Positions 21,457 through 32,324 of a stretch of DNA of 39,236 nucleotides are shown here, piece by piece. Numbering within the stretch: position 1 is the stretch's first letter; the number at the start of each line of letters is the position of its first letter. The translations under genes were made by a program, and so were the position numbers. Source of the DNA: Dimargaris cristalligena (taxonomy: Eukaryota; Kickxellomycota; Dimargaritomycetes; Dimargaritales; Dimargaritaceae); NCBI GenBank assembly GCA_027576995.1, contig JANBQC010000247.1, positions 1-39,236 on the forward strand, in the 5' to 3' direction. The notes under the pieces are model-generated. The model was not told the DNA's origin. It made no database searches and was given only the letters and a program-made list of their open reading frames with translations.

Positions 21457-24400
21457 TTACGGCTGTTGCTCCGAGAACCCATGGAAATCCATAAGGTGGG
21501 TCGAGGGCATTTGCGACGTCGGAATAGGCGGTAATGGAGGAGGGACTGGGGCTGGGTCTGAAGCCGGAGCCGAGGGCAGTTGCGGCGGTTGGTAGTTGGG
21601 GAACGTATGAGTGATATCCCGACCATTCGTATCGTAAATGGGGACGGGCCGCTCGGTGGGTAGGAGGCCCTGGACCGGGATGGGGGCCACAGGCTTACCC
21701 GAAATACGGTCCCGTTCCATCTGTAACATACAGTTAGCCTCGTAGAGGTGTTCAGCCGTCATTTCGTCTTCCACGATCGGACTGTCTAACGACCGTTCGT
21801 CAATATTCACCAACTGGTCGGCCAAAGTGTCGACGATACTCCGAAGGTACGGATCCTGGTCCAAAGGGAGTCGGGCCCGAATATAGGGTACGAGGCTAGG
21901 TGGGTCGGACGGGGGAATATCGAGGTAGCTCTTGAGTTGGCTTTTGGTGTACCGTTTTTCGACGTTTTTATGGTCCACCACCCGTTTCGACAAGCCGATT
22001 TTATGTACGTTATTCTTGAGAACCTTGTCTTCCATGGTACCGCACGTGGTCAGTCGGTACACGAACACCGGCTTGGTCTGGCCGTACCGGTAGGCTCGTG
22101 CGATGGCCTGCTCGTCGAAACTGGGATTCCACCCCGCATCCATCAGCACCACTCGGTTGGCGGAAGGTAAGTTGAGGCCCAGCGAGCCCGTTCCCGACGA
22201 AATGAGAAAGAAATTGAGGTTGGGGTTTGAATTGAATTCCTCGACCAGAGGCTGGCGGGCGGCCATGTTGGTCGTCCCGTCCAGACGCATGTACCGTCGT
22301 TTATTGGTGAAGGAGGACCAGGAGGCGGTGCGGAAGATCGACTCGATGTAGTCGAGCGTGGGAATACCCCGGCTAAAGATGAGCATCTTGTCCCCGTTCC
22401 GCACGCACATCTCGGCCATGTGCATCAGAACCACCATTTTGATACCATGGCTAATATCCTTATAATCGGGCACCCGTTGGAAGGCCTTGTCAGTGATGGC
22501 TACTAGGAACGGGATCATGGCCTCGAGTTTTTCCCCGTCTTCCTCGGGGATAGCCTGTCCGTCCTCATCCGTTTCCAAAGGGAGGGTTTTATACTGTCCA
22601 TCGCCCCCCGAGCTGGAGTAGGATGATCCCGACGAACCCCGGGGTTGGATAGCTCGAAAGCGCTTGTTGAGGGATAGTTTGAAGATGTAGGGGTGGTTAC
22701 AAATATTGCGTAGAATAATCTCGTTGGCAATCAAGCCTTTACCCGCATTAAAGGCATTGCCGTATTGTAATTCGTTCTCCAGGATTTCCGTGTAGAGGGA
22801 GTGCTGCAGGGCCGGCAGTTTGCAGGTAATGACGAATTCGCGCTTGGGCGGCAGTTCGCGTTGAAGTACCACAGGCTCCCGGCGCAGGACGAAATCCTTG
22901 AGGATATCGTGCAAAATATACAGTTTCGTCCGGAAGAGGCGTACATCGCTGCGGGTACTGTCCGGGTACATCCCGTTCTCAATCGGGTGTACGTAGGCAT
23001 TGCGGAAGTCGGCGAGGTGGCCCAAGCAACCCGGGTGGACGAAGTCCACCATGCACCAGTATTCGGATAGGTTGTTTTGTAGGGGATAACCCGTCAGGCA
23101 CACCCGACTTTTGGTTTTAAAGCGTTTGGTGGCAATGGACACTTTGGAATTCGGGTTCTTGATGGTATGTCCCTCATCAGCCACCACAAGCGCTGGACCG
23201 GGATCCAACAGATACCGCTGGTAGAGAGTCAGCTCGTCATCGGATAGGGGGGTTTTGCCCGATGTTGACATACCAATGGACAGATCCCGAAACAGTTGGT
23301 AGCCCGTTAGCAGGATACCACCGTGCTCGTACCAGTCATGTAGGTACGCCAACCGGGCTTCCGTGTTTTTATGGATGGTTCCGTCCAGGGCAAATACGTG
23401 GCCAATAGTCCTTCGTAGCCATGTTTTAGGGATCCAGGTATTGATTTCCCGCATCCAGTTCTTCCGTAGCGTGGGGGGTAATAAAATGAGAATCCGTCGG
23501 GACCGGAAGTGCTCCGGAATGGCCGGGTTGCCCTTGCGTACTTCCTCGAGCAGCACGAAGACGATCACGATCACCTGGAAGGTTTTCCCCAGACCCATGG
23601 CGTGCGCCAGAATACAGCCGCTCTTGGCGAACATCACCAAATTCTTCCACATGAAGCGGACCCCCTCGACCTGATGGGGTTTAATATGGCGAGCCAAAAA
23701 GCTGGGTATATAAATGTCACTCTCCCCCGGGTCGTGTCCCAAATTGATGATCACGCGCGGGACCTGGCTAGATTCTGGCGCAGTCGTTTCGTCGGCCGCT
23801 GGATTGGGCTTGGTTTGCCGGTCGCTAGTCGCTTCCGGGTCGCCGGTGGTTAGGGCCGTGATTGGTTCGCTCGGCTGGTTAGCAAGCTCCCGTAGCCGAT
23901 TCTGGTATGCTTCTTCCTTTTCCCGAATAGTGTTTCTTAGCTTAAGGACATCTTCCCCCTCTTCCCGGATGGGTCGGATATTTTTCCGGCCCTTGACCTG
24001 GTTTGCGGGCGAGTTCTCCGAAGGTTGGTCGTCCTTTGAGGAAAGGGCCGATGGGTCAAGGAGGAAGTCACCTAACTTTTTAAGCGTGTTATTGTTTGTG
24101 GAAGAGGCCGATCGCAATGCCTCCCTAACGTAATCCGAAAGTGAGCGGGGCGATGGGGCAGCCGGTGTATTGGAGTCGGCAACATTTGGGTTTTTGAGCA
24201 GACCTCCGCCGGCGCCTCCCGAATTTAAAGGTAACTTCCCAATTCCGGTAGATAGCCGTGGTAAGGTTGGGGAGGGGGGCCTGGCGAATAGCGGGGCTTT
24301 GCAATTAGTACCAGTGGGTTTCGCTGTCTCAGGGGGCAAATTCAATAAAGAGCCAATGGACATCGACGGGGAGTCTGGTTTGATGTTGGTAGTGGTGGAT

Positions 24401-27400
24401 GTACGCGTTGATGGTACGGTCACCCGTGGGGCCGCGGCAGTGCTCGGGGAAGAGGCCTTCGGCGACTGAGGTGCCGAAATATCCATATCGACACCCTCGT
24501 CTTCGGAATCCGTGCTGTCGAGAACGATGACCTCATTGATCCGAGAAACCCTGATCGGTGGTGGGGGAATTGGTACAAAACCGCTGGCTAGGGTGATTTC
24601 CTCTACCGGCGATAATTGGGTTGTGTATCCCGGGCTCGATAACGCAATGGGCGATTGGGCCACTTTTATAGCCGCAGGTAGCTGTGGTTCGTCATCAACA
24701 TCGATTTCGACTTCGACTTTGGCCTCAGTCTTTGAGGAGGATACAGGCAAGGTTGGTCTAGGCTCAGGTGAGGATTTAGGCTCCGGAGTAATAGTTGCAG
24801 CCGGAGGACCAGATACAACCTTTAAGGGCGCAGTAGGTGCTTGCTCCTCTTCGATCGGCGGGGACGGAGAGCCGGGCTGAATGGGCAATGGCACGGGCCC
24901 ATCAGCGCTGGGTGCGTCGTCAGACAACTCCCCGGTTAGCGATGGTGACCGAATAATTGGGGTACCGCGCCGCTTTCGAATAGTTGGAGCTCGTTTAGGC
25001 CCCTTAAGATAGTGCCCAAACCGCTCATGGTCTTCCGGCAGCATATCGGAATCGTCAATAAAATTGTCCCAGTCATCGTCCGAGTCGTCATCCGATAGGT
25101 CCATGTTATCGGGTTCCTTGGCCGAAGTAGATCCAACAGCAGGCTTCATGTTCTGGTCGCTCTTTGCAAATTTGGGTGGGGCACCCGGAGGTTTCACGGG
25201 TTGCGACTGGGTCGAAATTGAAGGGCTCACGTCCGGTTTACCATCAGCAGTCTGGTCCCTAAGGGGCTTGCGCTTGAATCGGCTTGTGGGGGTAGTGGAG
25301 GAAGGGGATTCCTGCTTAGAGGACCGCGCAAATACTGGGGTTTCGGGAACGGGTCCGGAAACCAACTGGATTTTCCATTCGAGCTCACTCATCGAGAAGA
25401 CGGTTTCGCAAAGGGTTACTCCAATCCGGCGGAATTCCCGCGAGTTGCGGATCCCCATGTCGCGGAGGGCTTTAATGTGACGTGGTAGGCGGTCCTCTTT
25501 GAGGTATTCGAGCTGGTCTTTGAATTCGTCCAGCCGGGCCTGTTCCGTATGCCATAGCTTCCACTGCCGAGCCTCTAGTTTCGGTTGCTTTCGGGCCCGC
25601 CACTCTTCCCTGTAGCCCACCAGGAATTCGTCAACAAGCGCATCAATCGGAAGACTGGCGGGGGTCGCCGACTCACCACCCGGGGCCTTGGCCGACGTGA
25701 TTTCGTCGCCGCTCATATCTGAGGAATCCAGTTCTTCGGTGGCATAGTCCGATTCGCCATAGAGGGGTAGAATAGGATCATCGGGATCTTGTCGAATACC
25801 GTCCGCATCGAAATCAAGAGCCCGACTGGTTGGTGAATTGCCCGTGGCGAGGGCTGATCGGTCCACGGCAACCGAGAAAAAGCGGGAGAGGGACGAGGCC
25901 GCCATCGGCGTGTCCCCACTTAGGGGTACCGCCGGGGTCAGAGCATCCGGTACCACATCATCTATCGCCCTGGGATCAACCAAACCATTCGGCATTTCCT
26001 CGTCCTCAGACATTTCTTCAAAGGTATCACATGCATCACTCAAGTCGACCAAACCGCCCAAGCGACCATCCACAATATCCTGGATATCCCTGTCTAGATC
26101 AGCCAGATCAATCGATTTATCCCCATCATTGGAACAGAGATCGACAGTATTCGCATCCTTTGATTCGGGGGCGGGGGACCTGGCATGTCCAGATTCTAGC
26201 GGAGGGGGCATATCGTCTTGGAAATGGGACAGTACGATGCCCTGTCGATTAACAATAAACACCGGCGCCATAGGATCATCGATCGGCTGATACACAGTTT
26301 GAGTGGGGTAGCGCCGCACAGGCGGGTTGGCCAAAAGACGACGCATTTTACGTTGGATAGTGCACCGGGTACCGAGATACCGATCGAGGGGGCCGGATTG
26401 GGGACCTGAGTCGGGCGATGCGTCGGGTTCAGGAACGGTACCGGAAAACGGAATCGCGCCCGAAAAAGAAAAAGTCGGGCACTCTGGAGGTCGGCGAAAC
26501 CAGAAGCTATGGGGAACAGGCTCGCCTGATTCGTTGTACAGTGGGGCGGCGGAAATGTTAGTATAGCGCCGTTGACCCTCACTATGCCGGAAGAAGACCT
26601 CCGTGTTGAATAGCCGGGTAGGCGGGAGGAATCGCGTTTCGCGTCGTGTGAGCGGGGGATCCTCCGGAAACAGTTTGGCCAAGTAATTAAGCCCTTCGTC
26701 ATCGGTAAATAACAGAGGATAGGCACGCGGGGGTGCTCGATAGGTCGTGGGGGTACCATGAATAAGGTCGGCTAATACAGATCTGGGGGAATTGCCCGGT
26801 GACTGCGGGGGGCTTATTTCTGCGTCATCCTCCATGTAGTCGGGGCTAGAGTGATTGGTCTGGTTTGCTGGAGGGAATAGTGCGACAAGGACCGCGTCTT
26901 CCTTCAGAGGGGTTACCAAAGGTGGCCGGGGGCGTACAGAGTATAGCATTTGATGTCGGGGAGTTGAATCAGAGCAAATCGAATTCGGATCTGAGAAGTT
27001 CTGATGATCGTGAAGCGGATGGGAAGTCAATGGCTGGTGTCGAGAATAGCGGGTAGGAGAGCGAGATTGGGACCGGGATCGAGAACGAGATTGGCGTATA
27101 GCGGGGCGGGGTCCTTTGTGACTATCCTGGGTGAGACGATTAACAGTTTGATGAAAATGCTGAGGTGGAGACCGAGGTTCAGGCCTAGATGGGGATACTG
27201 CGCGATTAAATGAACGTGGTCCATCCTGAAAGTCGTTAGTGCGATGGTGGGAGGAGTGCCGGCGGTCACGAGAAGAATCCGAACTCGGCGAAATGGCGCT
27301 GGATTGGTGGGGAGAAGTTGGCCGGCGGTAGGCCTTGTACCGACCTATTCCCTGGACTTGATCTGAGTGTAATCGTGGGGATGCAGAAGTATCGGATGGC

Positions 27401-28455
27401 ACTGGGAAGGAGACAGAGTTTATGAAACTAGTCACAAGAGGTCGATTATAATCGCAACTTGGGTCCGTTATGGAGTCTCGGCCATTAGGTCCCTGTAGTT
27501 CTTTTGGAGGAATGGTGCGGGAGCCGGTTGCCAGAGGTCTCGGGATTGACGAACTCTTATCATGAGGGGTCTCAACTGTTAAATCGGCCGATGAATGGGA
27601 ATGCTTAGTCCGATCTGAGCCTGCTTCGACTGGCGAGCCATTGCTGGTAGATGTGGGATTGGGGGACGGCGACAGCGTAACTTGCTGGACCTTCCCATCG
27701 ATGGGCTTAACGGACCACATGTACGTTTTGGCACGGCCAGTGTTAACCTTCCCAGTCGAGGCGAGGTGGTTCGCAGTTGGATGATTTCTGGGAGTAGACG
27801 ATTTTGTCGACCTTGGCGAGTGGCTGCTCGATTTGCCTTTGGTACTACCCGTCAGCTGACCGGGTCGCGGCTCAGGTTCAGTTAATCGGCGTTTAGTTGG
27901 GTTGTGGCGGGCGGGAGATGATCTGGCCAGGATATCCCGATTGGGGTCAGGTTTGACCAGTGGAGGACATGTCGCAGTAATCGACGCGGCATTTGGGCCT
28001 TTTGATACACCGGCAGCCTTAACCGCCGTGTCCGCCAGAGCGCACCTGAGTGACAAATCCCGATGCCGTTTCCGCTTGGTCCATTTAGAAGTAGCCTGGT
28101 CCGAGGGGGGTGTGGCTGATTTGGAGCCTTTGGGCGGTTTCTCTTTTGGTGGCTGCGGCAGGTTATATTGGGTTATGAGCTTTTGGAGGCATTCGAAGTA
28201 TCGGGTACGTTGGGGATAGGACTTCAGTCCAAGGGTTTGTACCGCCGCCTCTCTGTTATTATAGCCCAACAAAGTGGGGCCGTCCACCTTAAGATTCCGG
28301 AGGATGGTGGCGATGCCCCCCTGCCGCGCTGTGTTGGCAAAATAGTAGTGCACATCATCTACAGACCACCTGCTGGGATGGATGTGATCCAGTCTGGAGG
28401 CCGTGCTAACGGGTTGGACAACGGGCACCGCCCGCGACGGGGGTTGGAAAGCCAT
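21457..28455 (-). CDS. SAM-domain SNF2 remodeller, ATRX/RAD54L2 (ARIP4) class
   Basis: One uninterrupted 2,332-residue ORF from ATG at 28,455. Residues about 29-96 look like a SAM domain (WSVDDVHYYF, then LKVDGPTLLGY, LGLKSYPQRTRYFECLQKL). Residues 100-1,580 are mostly low-complexity Ser/Pro/Asp sequence with an RS-like patch (SRSRSRSQSRSPTRYS) and a helical island (about 960-1,065) with paired charges and the run EWRARKQPKLEARQW. The motor follows: LARHIKPHQVEGVRFMW, MGLGKT (1,620-1,625), DEGH (1,760-1,763), then the C-terminal lobe with LIFSRGIPTLDYI, GSLGLNLPSANRV and RAYRYGQTKPVFVYR (from about 2,120). DEGH and the PHQ-GVRF signature place it in the Rad54-like ATRX/ARIP4 branch, which acts on nucleosomes. 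No PHD or ADD finger is seen. Partner and target are unknown. Confidence 0.88.
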   Translation of the reverse strand: MAFQPPSRAVPVVQPVSTASRLDHIHPSRWSVDDVHYYFANTARQGGIATILRNLKVDGPTLLGYNNREAAVQTLGLKSYPQRTRYFECLQKLITQYNLPQPPKEKPPKGSKSATPPSDQATSKWTKRKRHRDLSLRCALADTAVKAAGVSKGPNAASITATCPPLVKPDPNRDILARSSPARHNPTKRRLTEPEPRPGQLTGSTKGKSSSHSPRSTKSSTPRNHPTANHLASTGKVNTGRAKTYMWSVKPIDGKVQQVTLSPSPNPTSTSNGSPVEAGSDRTKHSHSSADLTVETPHDKSSSIPRPLATGSRTIPPKELQGPNGRDSITDPSCDYNRPLVTSFINSVSFPVPSDTSASPRLHSDQVQGIGRYKAYRRPTSPHQSSAISPSSDSSRDRRHSSHHRTNDFQDGPRSFNRAVSPSRPEPRSPPQHFHQTVNRLTQDSHKGPRPAIRQSRSRSRSQSRSPTRYSRHQPLTSHPLHDHQNFSDPNSICSDSTPRHQMLYSVRPRPPLVTPLKEDAVLVALFPPANQTNHSSPDYMEDDAEISPPQSPGNSPRSVLADLIHGTPTTYRAPPRAYPLLFTDDEGLNYLAKLFPEDPPLTRRETRFLPPTRLFNTEVFFRHSEGQRRYTNISAAPLYNESGEPVPHSFWFRRPPECPTFSFSGAIPFSGTVPEPDASPDSGPQSGPLDRYLGTRCTIQRKMRRLLANPPVRRYPTQTVYQPIDDPMAPVFIVNRQGIVLSHFQDDMPPPLESGHARSPAPESKDANTVDLCSNDGDKSIDLADLDRDIQDIVDGRLGGLVDLSDACDTFEEMSEDEEMPNGLVDPRAIDDVVPDALTPAVPLSGDTPMAASSLSRFFSVAVDRSALATGNSPTSRALDFDADGIRQDPDDPILPLYGESDYATEELDSSDMSGDEITSAKAPGGESATPASLPIDALVDEFLVGYREEWRARKQPKLEARQWKLWHTEQARLDEFKDQLEYLKEDRLPRHIKALRDMGIRNSREFRRIGVTLCETVFSMSELEWKIQLVSGPVPETPVFARSSKQESPSSTTPTSRFKRKPLRDQTADGKPDVSPSISTQSQPVKPPGAPPKFAKSDQNMKPAVGSTSAKEPDNMDLSDDDSDDDWDNFIDDSDMLPEDHERFGHYLKGPKRAPTIRKRRGTPIIRSPSLTGELSDDAPSADGPVPLPIQPGSPSPPIEEEQAPTAPLKVVSGPPAATITPEPKSSPEPRPTLPVSSSKTEAKVEVEIDVDDEPQLPAAIKVAQSPIALSSPGYTTQLSPVEEITLASGFVPIPPPPIRVSRINEVIVLDSTDSEDEGVDMDISAPQSPKASSPSTAAAPRVTVPSTRTSTTTNIKPDSPSMSIGSLLNLPPETAKPTGTNCKAPLFARPPSPTLPRLSTGIGKLPLNSGGAGGGLLKNPNVADSNTPAAPSPRSLSDYVREALRSASSTNNNTLKKLGDFLLDPSALSSKDDQPSENSPANQVKGRKNIRPIREEGEDVLKLRNTIREKEEAYQNRLRELANQPSEPITALTTGDPEATSDRQTKPNPAADETTAPESSQVPRVIINLGHDPGESDIYIPSFLARHIKPHQVEGVRFMWKNLVMFAKSGCILAHAMGLGKTFQVIVIVFVLLEEVRKGNPAIPEHFRSRRILILLPPTLRKNWMREINTWIPKTWLRRTIGHVFALDGTIHKNTEARLAYLHDWYEHGGILLTGYQLFRDLSIGMSTSGKTPLSDDELTLYQRYLLDPGPALVVADEGHTIKNPNSKVSIATKRFKTKSRVCLTGYPLQNNLSEYWCMVDFVHPGCLGHLADFRNAYVHPIENGMYPDSTRSDVRLFRTKLYILHDILKDFVLRREPVVLQRELPPKREFVITCKLPALQHSLYTEILENELQYGNAFNAGKGLIANEIILRNICNHPYIFKLSLNKRFRAIQPRGSSGSSYSSSGGDGQYKTLPLETDEDGQAIPEEDGEKLEAMIPFLVAITDKAFQRVPDYKDISHGIKMVVLMHMAEMCVRNGDKMLIFSRGIPTLDYIESIFRTASWSSFTNKRRYMRLDGTTNMAARQPLVEEFNSNPNLNFFLISSGTGSLGLNLPSANRVVLMDAGWNPSFDEQAIARAYRYGQTKPVFVYRLTTCGTMEDKVLKNNVHKIGLSKRVVDHKNVEKRYTKSQLKSYLDIPPSDPPSLVPYIRARLPLDQDPYLRSIVDTLADQLVNIDERSLDSPIVEDEMTAEHLYEANCMLQMERDRISGKPVAPIPVQGLLPTERPVPIYDTNGRDITHTFPNYQPPQLPSAPASDPAPVPPPLPPIPTSQMPSTHLMDFHGFSEQQP

Positions 28456-29572
28456 GGGGCACGCGATGAGGAGAGCTCAAAAAAGGGGATGGTCAGCGTA
28501 CCGATGACCTTAAGCTAATAGAAATACAGAAAAGTCAAGACGGAGAGAGGGGGCGGAAGATTAAAAGGTTGGGGCGAGCCGCCTTATATCGGCGAAGAAC
28601 TCGGAGCAGAGTCTGGGATAGTTATGAAAAGACGTCGGACGGGTACTAAATGTGAGCCCCGAACCGAACAATAAAAAACGCTGTATGGCGAGATTCTTTG
28701 TGGGAGGTGGAGTGGTCGTCAGTATAGCCAGCCCGAAGCGACCGAGGTGGAACAACTTAACGGTTTGGTCCGAATATTAAAAACTGGGGACACTAAATCA
28801 GTAAAGACATTACTGTTAAAGAATCTAACAGCTTTTTATATAAAAAAACAATGTTCCGTATTGGTCACTTCGAATAGGGTAAATATGGAGTATACGACTT
28901 TGTAGGCATGGAAAAGGCTTTCAATAATAATATGTATAGCTTGGACAAGGTGGACAGTTGGGTAGATGGGAAAGGAACTTGTTTAAATGGAATCCTTTTA
29001 ATCCAGGCTTTAAGAGTCTGTGATCTCTATCCAATAGTAGTAGCCCACCTAAAAAAATCACCCACTTACACAATGGTAGTTTCTAAAAAGGACTTTGTTT
29101 ACGTGAGATCTACAGCCAATGATGGATAACAAGGGCATTTGGCCTATCATGTCAATTTAATTTGCCCTTACTCTGCATGACTGGATCCTCTATGCTTACT
29201 AATGTACATACCATACCATTAGAATATTATATTGTTCCTTGCTATAATTCATTTATATTACTCTTTAGTATTACTAGGGTTCATTTATATGAGTGGAATT
29301 CGGCCTTATTGTATACAGTAAAATAATAGTGTATATGGGAACATAGGTAAGGGATTCATTTTTAACTAGTAGTTATTGCCTAGTCCAATGGATTATTTAT
29401 TATATAGTCCAGTGGGATCACTCCAACATGAAGCCCAATTTATTACTAGGAAGTGTTACCTTTATTCTATTTGGCCCAGAAATACAGGACATAGACTTAG
29501 TTTTCTCAGGATATTTTATTAGTGATGTGGAGGATCCCCAGCTTATTATTCAGGAATTACTTAACAATACAT
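28456..29572. other. SNF2 upstream region and start of repeat block
   Basis: 28,456-28,800 is GC-moderate upstream sequence of the SNF2 gene, with no clear TATA box. From about 28,800 the DNA turns AT-rich. Two short ATG frames (28,908-29,129 and 29,428-29,619) are protein-like but unrecognised. The second runs into MITE copy B, so any gene there is broken. Confidence 0.45.
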
Positions 29573-29573
29573 A

Positions 29574-29711
29574 TGGGAGAAGTCTATTCAGGCTGTACAA
29601 TGAAAAATCCATTAGATAAGGCCAATATTACTAGTTAAAAGCTATTCTCACATATATTCACCCATATATGTATTATGTAAAACCTTAAACAGCTGGTTTG
29701 AATTTCACTCA
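29574..29711 (+). mobile_element. MITE copy B (138 bp)
   Basis: Same length and layout as copy A: TGGGAGAAGT at the left, ending CACTCA before TATATA at the right, with TA on both sides. The CpG sites of copy A are gone (for example AACGAAAAATCC reads AATGAAAAATCC here). It cuts the short frame that begins at 29,428. Confidence 0.75.
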
Positions 29712-29812
29712 TATATATATAGGGTTACTATAACTAACCATTGGTTATAGATATATGTACAAAGCCACTGAATACCTAGTAATAAATTAATTTTAAAGGC
29801 TGATAATATTGA

Positions 29813-29879
29813 GTAATATGTTCCTACTTATTCTTTATCCTATCCTGTTTCATCTAATTATGTTAGTTTATTCTGCTAT
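29813..29879 (+). repeat. Repeat matching window start in inverted orientation
   Basis: It ends TTATTCTGCTAT, exactly at the first base of the LTR at 29,880, and matches 11-75 on the opposite strand. It was the target of that insertion. Confidence 0.55.
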
Positions 29880-30410
29880 TGTGGTAAACTTATCACATTT
29901 TTTATCTATTTTTTGCACTTATCAAAAGTACACCCCTGATGAGTGAATGAGCCCCTACCCCTGCCCCTGATGAGTATAGTCATTTTTCCTCCATTTTCAT
30001 TAGTATAGTATTTTTTCTATTAGTATATTATATACCCTTAACTATGATGCACCCCTGCCCCTATTCAAAGTACAACTAAAAGTAGCTTTCTCCCTTTCCT
30101 TTTTTCCCTTCCATTATCTTTCATTGAATTTATTGGTTACCCAAATATTACCTATCCTTTGTGATGGCTACTATTATTATCTGGAAACTCCCCTCCCTTT
30201 CCCTCTGCTTAGTTATCTAATATTCTGGGACCTTCTCTCCCTTTCTCTATTATTCATCTATCTTTTTATTTAGGCTTCCCCTTTTGAGTATAAATACTCC
30301 CCCTTACTACCACCTCTTGGAACAGCAAGTCTATCATTACCTTTCCCTTCTTATCATCTATTTTTTCAAATAAAGTTCAGTTTTCAAGGATTTGAGTTCA
30401 GTTCTTTACA
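29880..30410 (+). mobile_element. LTR (solo or truncated) of a retrotransposon
   Basis: About 531 bp from TGTGGTAAACTTATCACA to TTTACA, so TG...CA ended. It holds a TATA-like GTATAAATACT near 30,289 and an AATAAA near 30,369, the usual promoter and polyadenylation order of an LTR. The left edge is fixed twice: by the interrupted repeat before it and by a second copy starting TGTGGTGAAC at 39,162. The five bases on each side (GCTAT, GCCCC) do not match, so it is not a clean solo LTR. The right border is less certain. It contains no CpG. Confidence 0.6.
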
Positions 30411-30439
30411 GCCCCCATTTATCCAATTAACTCTTTATA

Positions 30440-30578
30440 TAGGTGAAATTCAGCTTAGCTGTATAAGGTTTTAACTAATATGTTGTATGGGAAAATCAGT
30501 GGGATGTTAATTTTCAGCCAGCAGGATTTGCCTCATCAAATGGATGTTTCATTATACAGCCTTGTTAAACTACTCCCA
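30440..30578 (-). mobile_element. MITE copy D (139 bp, reversed)
   Basis: Reverse complement of copy A with the same terminal repeats (GCTGTATAAGG at the left, TTATACAGCC at the right), and TA on both sides. The first base group reads TAGG instead of TGGG. All CpG sites have become TG or CA. Confidence 0.75.
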
Positions 30579-30586
30579 TATACTTA

Positions 30587-30780
30587 CACCCTTAGGCCTA
30601 ACTAGTAAGTGTACCCACTACACATACCTTGCATATACTTACTACTAAGCCTTTATTAGTTTATGTTATACCCTATACCTGATGCTAGTAGCCCATTTGA
30701 CTAAGCCTAAGCCCCACCTACTATTAGAAGCCTATCCTCAGGACTCTTAATGGACTAAGAGTGGTTAACCCAGGCAACAC
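30587..30780 (+). repeat. Interspersed repeat, copy 2
   Basis: Direct repeat of 1,305-1,500, beginning just after MITE copy D and ending GGCAACAC. No coding potential. Confidence 0.6.
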
Positions 30781-31598
30781 CCCCTAATGTCCCTGTAATT
30801 GGTCTGAACCTTCTGTCGGGACTTCCGGCTTTTCCCTACAATGATGTAATGCACAGCCAAGTCAATCTACCAGGTCTCATTGCTCCACTTATACTACTAC
30901 CTTTGTCCTTCCTAATCCTTCACTTTACCTTAAATACCAGCTGTTTATCCCTCAGGTTGGTCAGTCTTATATTGATGTTGTCTAGTTGTAGGGATAATCA
31001 ACTGTCCTAAGGTGCACTTTGACTAATCTAATGATACCTATTCTAGATTAGACTATTATTAGGATGATGTACTCTTGGTATTTATATACAATGGTTTCTC
31101 CCACCTGCACAGTTACTTTAGTTCCTGATATATAATTTTTTATGAAAATAATGGTGGTGGTATAAGGATGATATCCCCCTGCCTTCATCTTGCTATTCCC
31201 ATATTGCCCCACTTCCTTCACCTATTTTCTTGGATGCCCATGTCACCCGCTTTAGGTTCTCCTAACAGTGTTTTCCCAGTAGCATGGCTCTCCTATGCTA
31301 GAAGCTCTTTTACCTAGAGGGGTGGTCTGTGGTATTTCCAGCTAGTCCCCAAAGCAGACCAACGTGTGGTAAAGGTCGGGTATATTATAATATTATAGGC
31401 CTAAGCTAAACTGCCCTACGGCCCAAATTAATCCGCTTAAATGTTGATTTTTGAACGACTTTAGACAGCTTTTCATGTGCCTGGATGGTCGGCAGGTGCA
31501 TATTATGGTGATACAATGGCAGTACCATCCAGCTTCTCGATTGTTGTGCAACACTGGCTATTAATAGGAGGCCATTTTCAACTAGGGCGGCTTGCATA

Positions 31599-31735
31599 TG
31601 GATAATTATTTTCCCGGCTGTATAAGGGTTTCGAATAAGCTTTACATGACAAAAACCAGTGGAAGAAATAGGTTTAACCAGTACAGCGGGCCTTATTAAA
31701 CGAATGCTTCATTTTATGCCGTTGGACTGGAACGC
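31599..31735 (-). mobile_element. Decayed MITE copy E
   Basis: It resembles reversed copy A (CCCGGCTGTATAAGGGTTT, then GGGCCTTATTAAACGAATG) but with many changes. A shortened relic sits at the equivalent place in the right unit (about 35,155-35,230), so this insertion predates the duplication. Confidence 0.5.
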
Positions 31736-32324
31736 ACTTAAATGTTGGGTCCTTCGTCGCCCCCCCCCCTATTATCTGTCAGATAAGCATATATATCTAG
31801 TGCCCACCGCTTGGTTTGGCAAGCGGAGAGTTCCCAACTCATTCGTCTAATGGGAGAGAACGGCGGATAAGGGGAGTGCATAATCATGTTAACATGGTTG
31901 TATGATTCGCCAATTTGCCTTAAGCCTCTATTGGTCATTATTCACGTATAAAAAAAGGCAAGGGTACTGTAACATCATAGAATATATCTAAAAATTCAAA
32001 TTAGCCAAGTGAGGTAACCTAAGCTCCTTCCCATTACCAAACTAGGCCATGGTCCTCCTGTCGCATGGCCAATAACTAGCGGGCTGCTTCCCTTGGCACT
32101 CAACGGCACACGGACAGTTCGCCTCCTAAAGGGGACATCACATCTCTCTCGTCCTCTGTCGAACTTCGCACTGCGATAGTCCTTATTAACCATTTACCCC
32201 ACGGCCGTTCTGTAAGCCCCCCCCCCTATTTAATATTCACCGCGTAGATGATTTTCAATAGAAAATAGACAATCGTACTCACCCGTATACACTAATAAGG
32301 CGCTTTAATTTTTTTTAGTACAAA

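Noticed and set aside
24705..26290. Several 120-150-codon plus-strand ORFs across the SNF2 gene
   Set aside because: They overlap the low-complexity part of the 2,332-residue protein, have no recognisable domains and follow its codon pattern.
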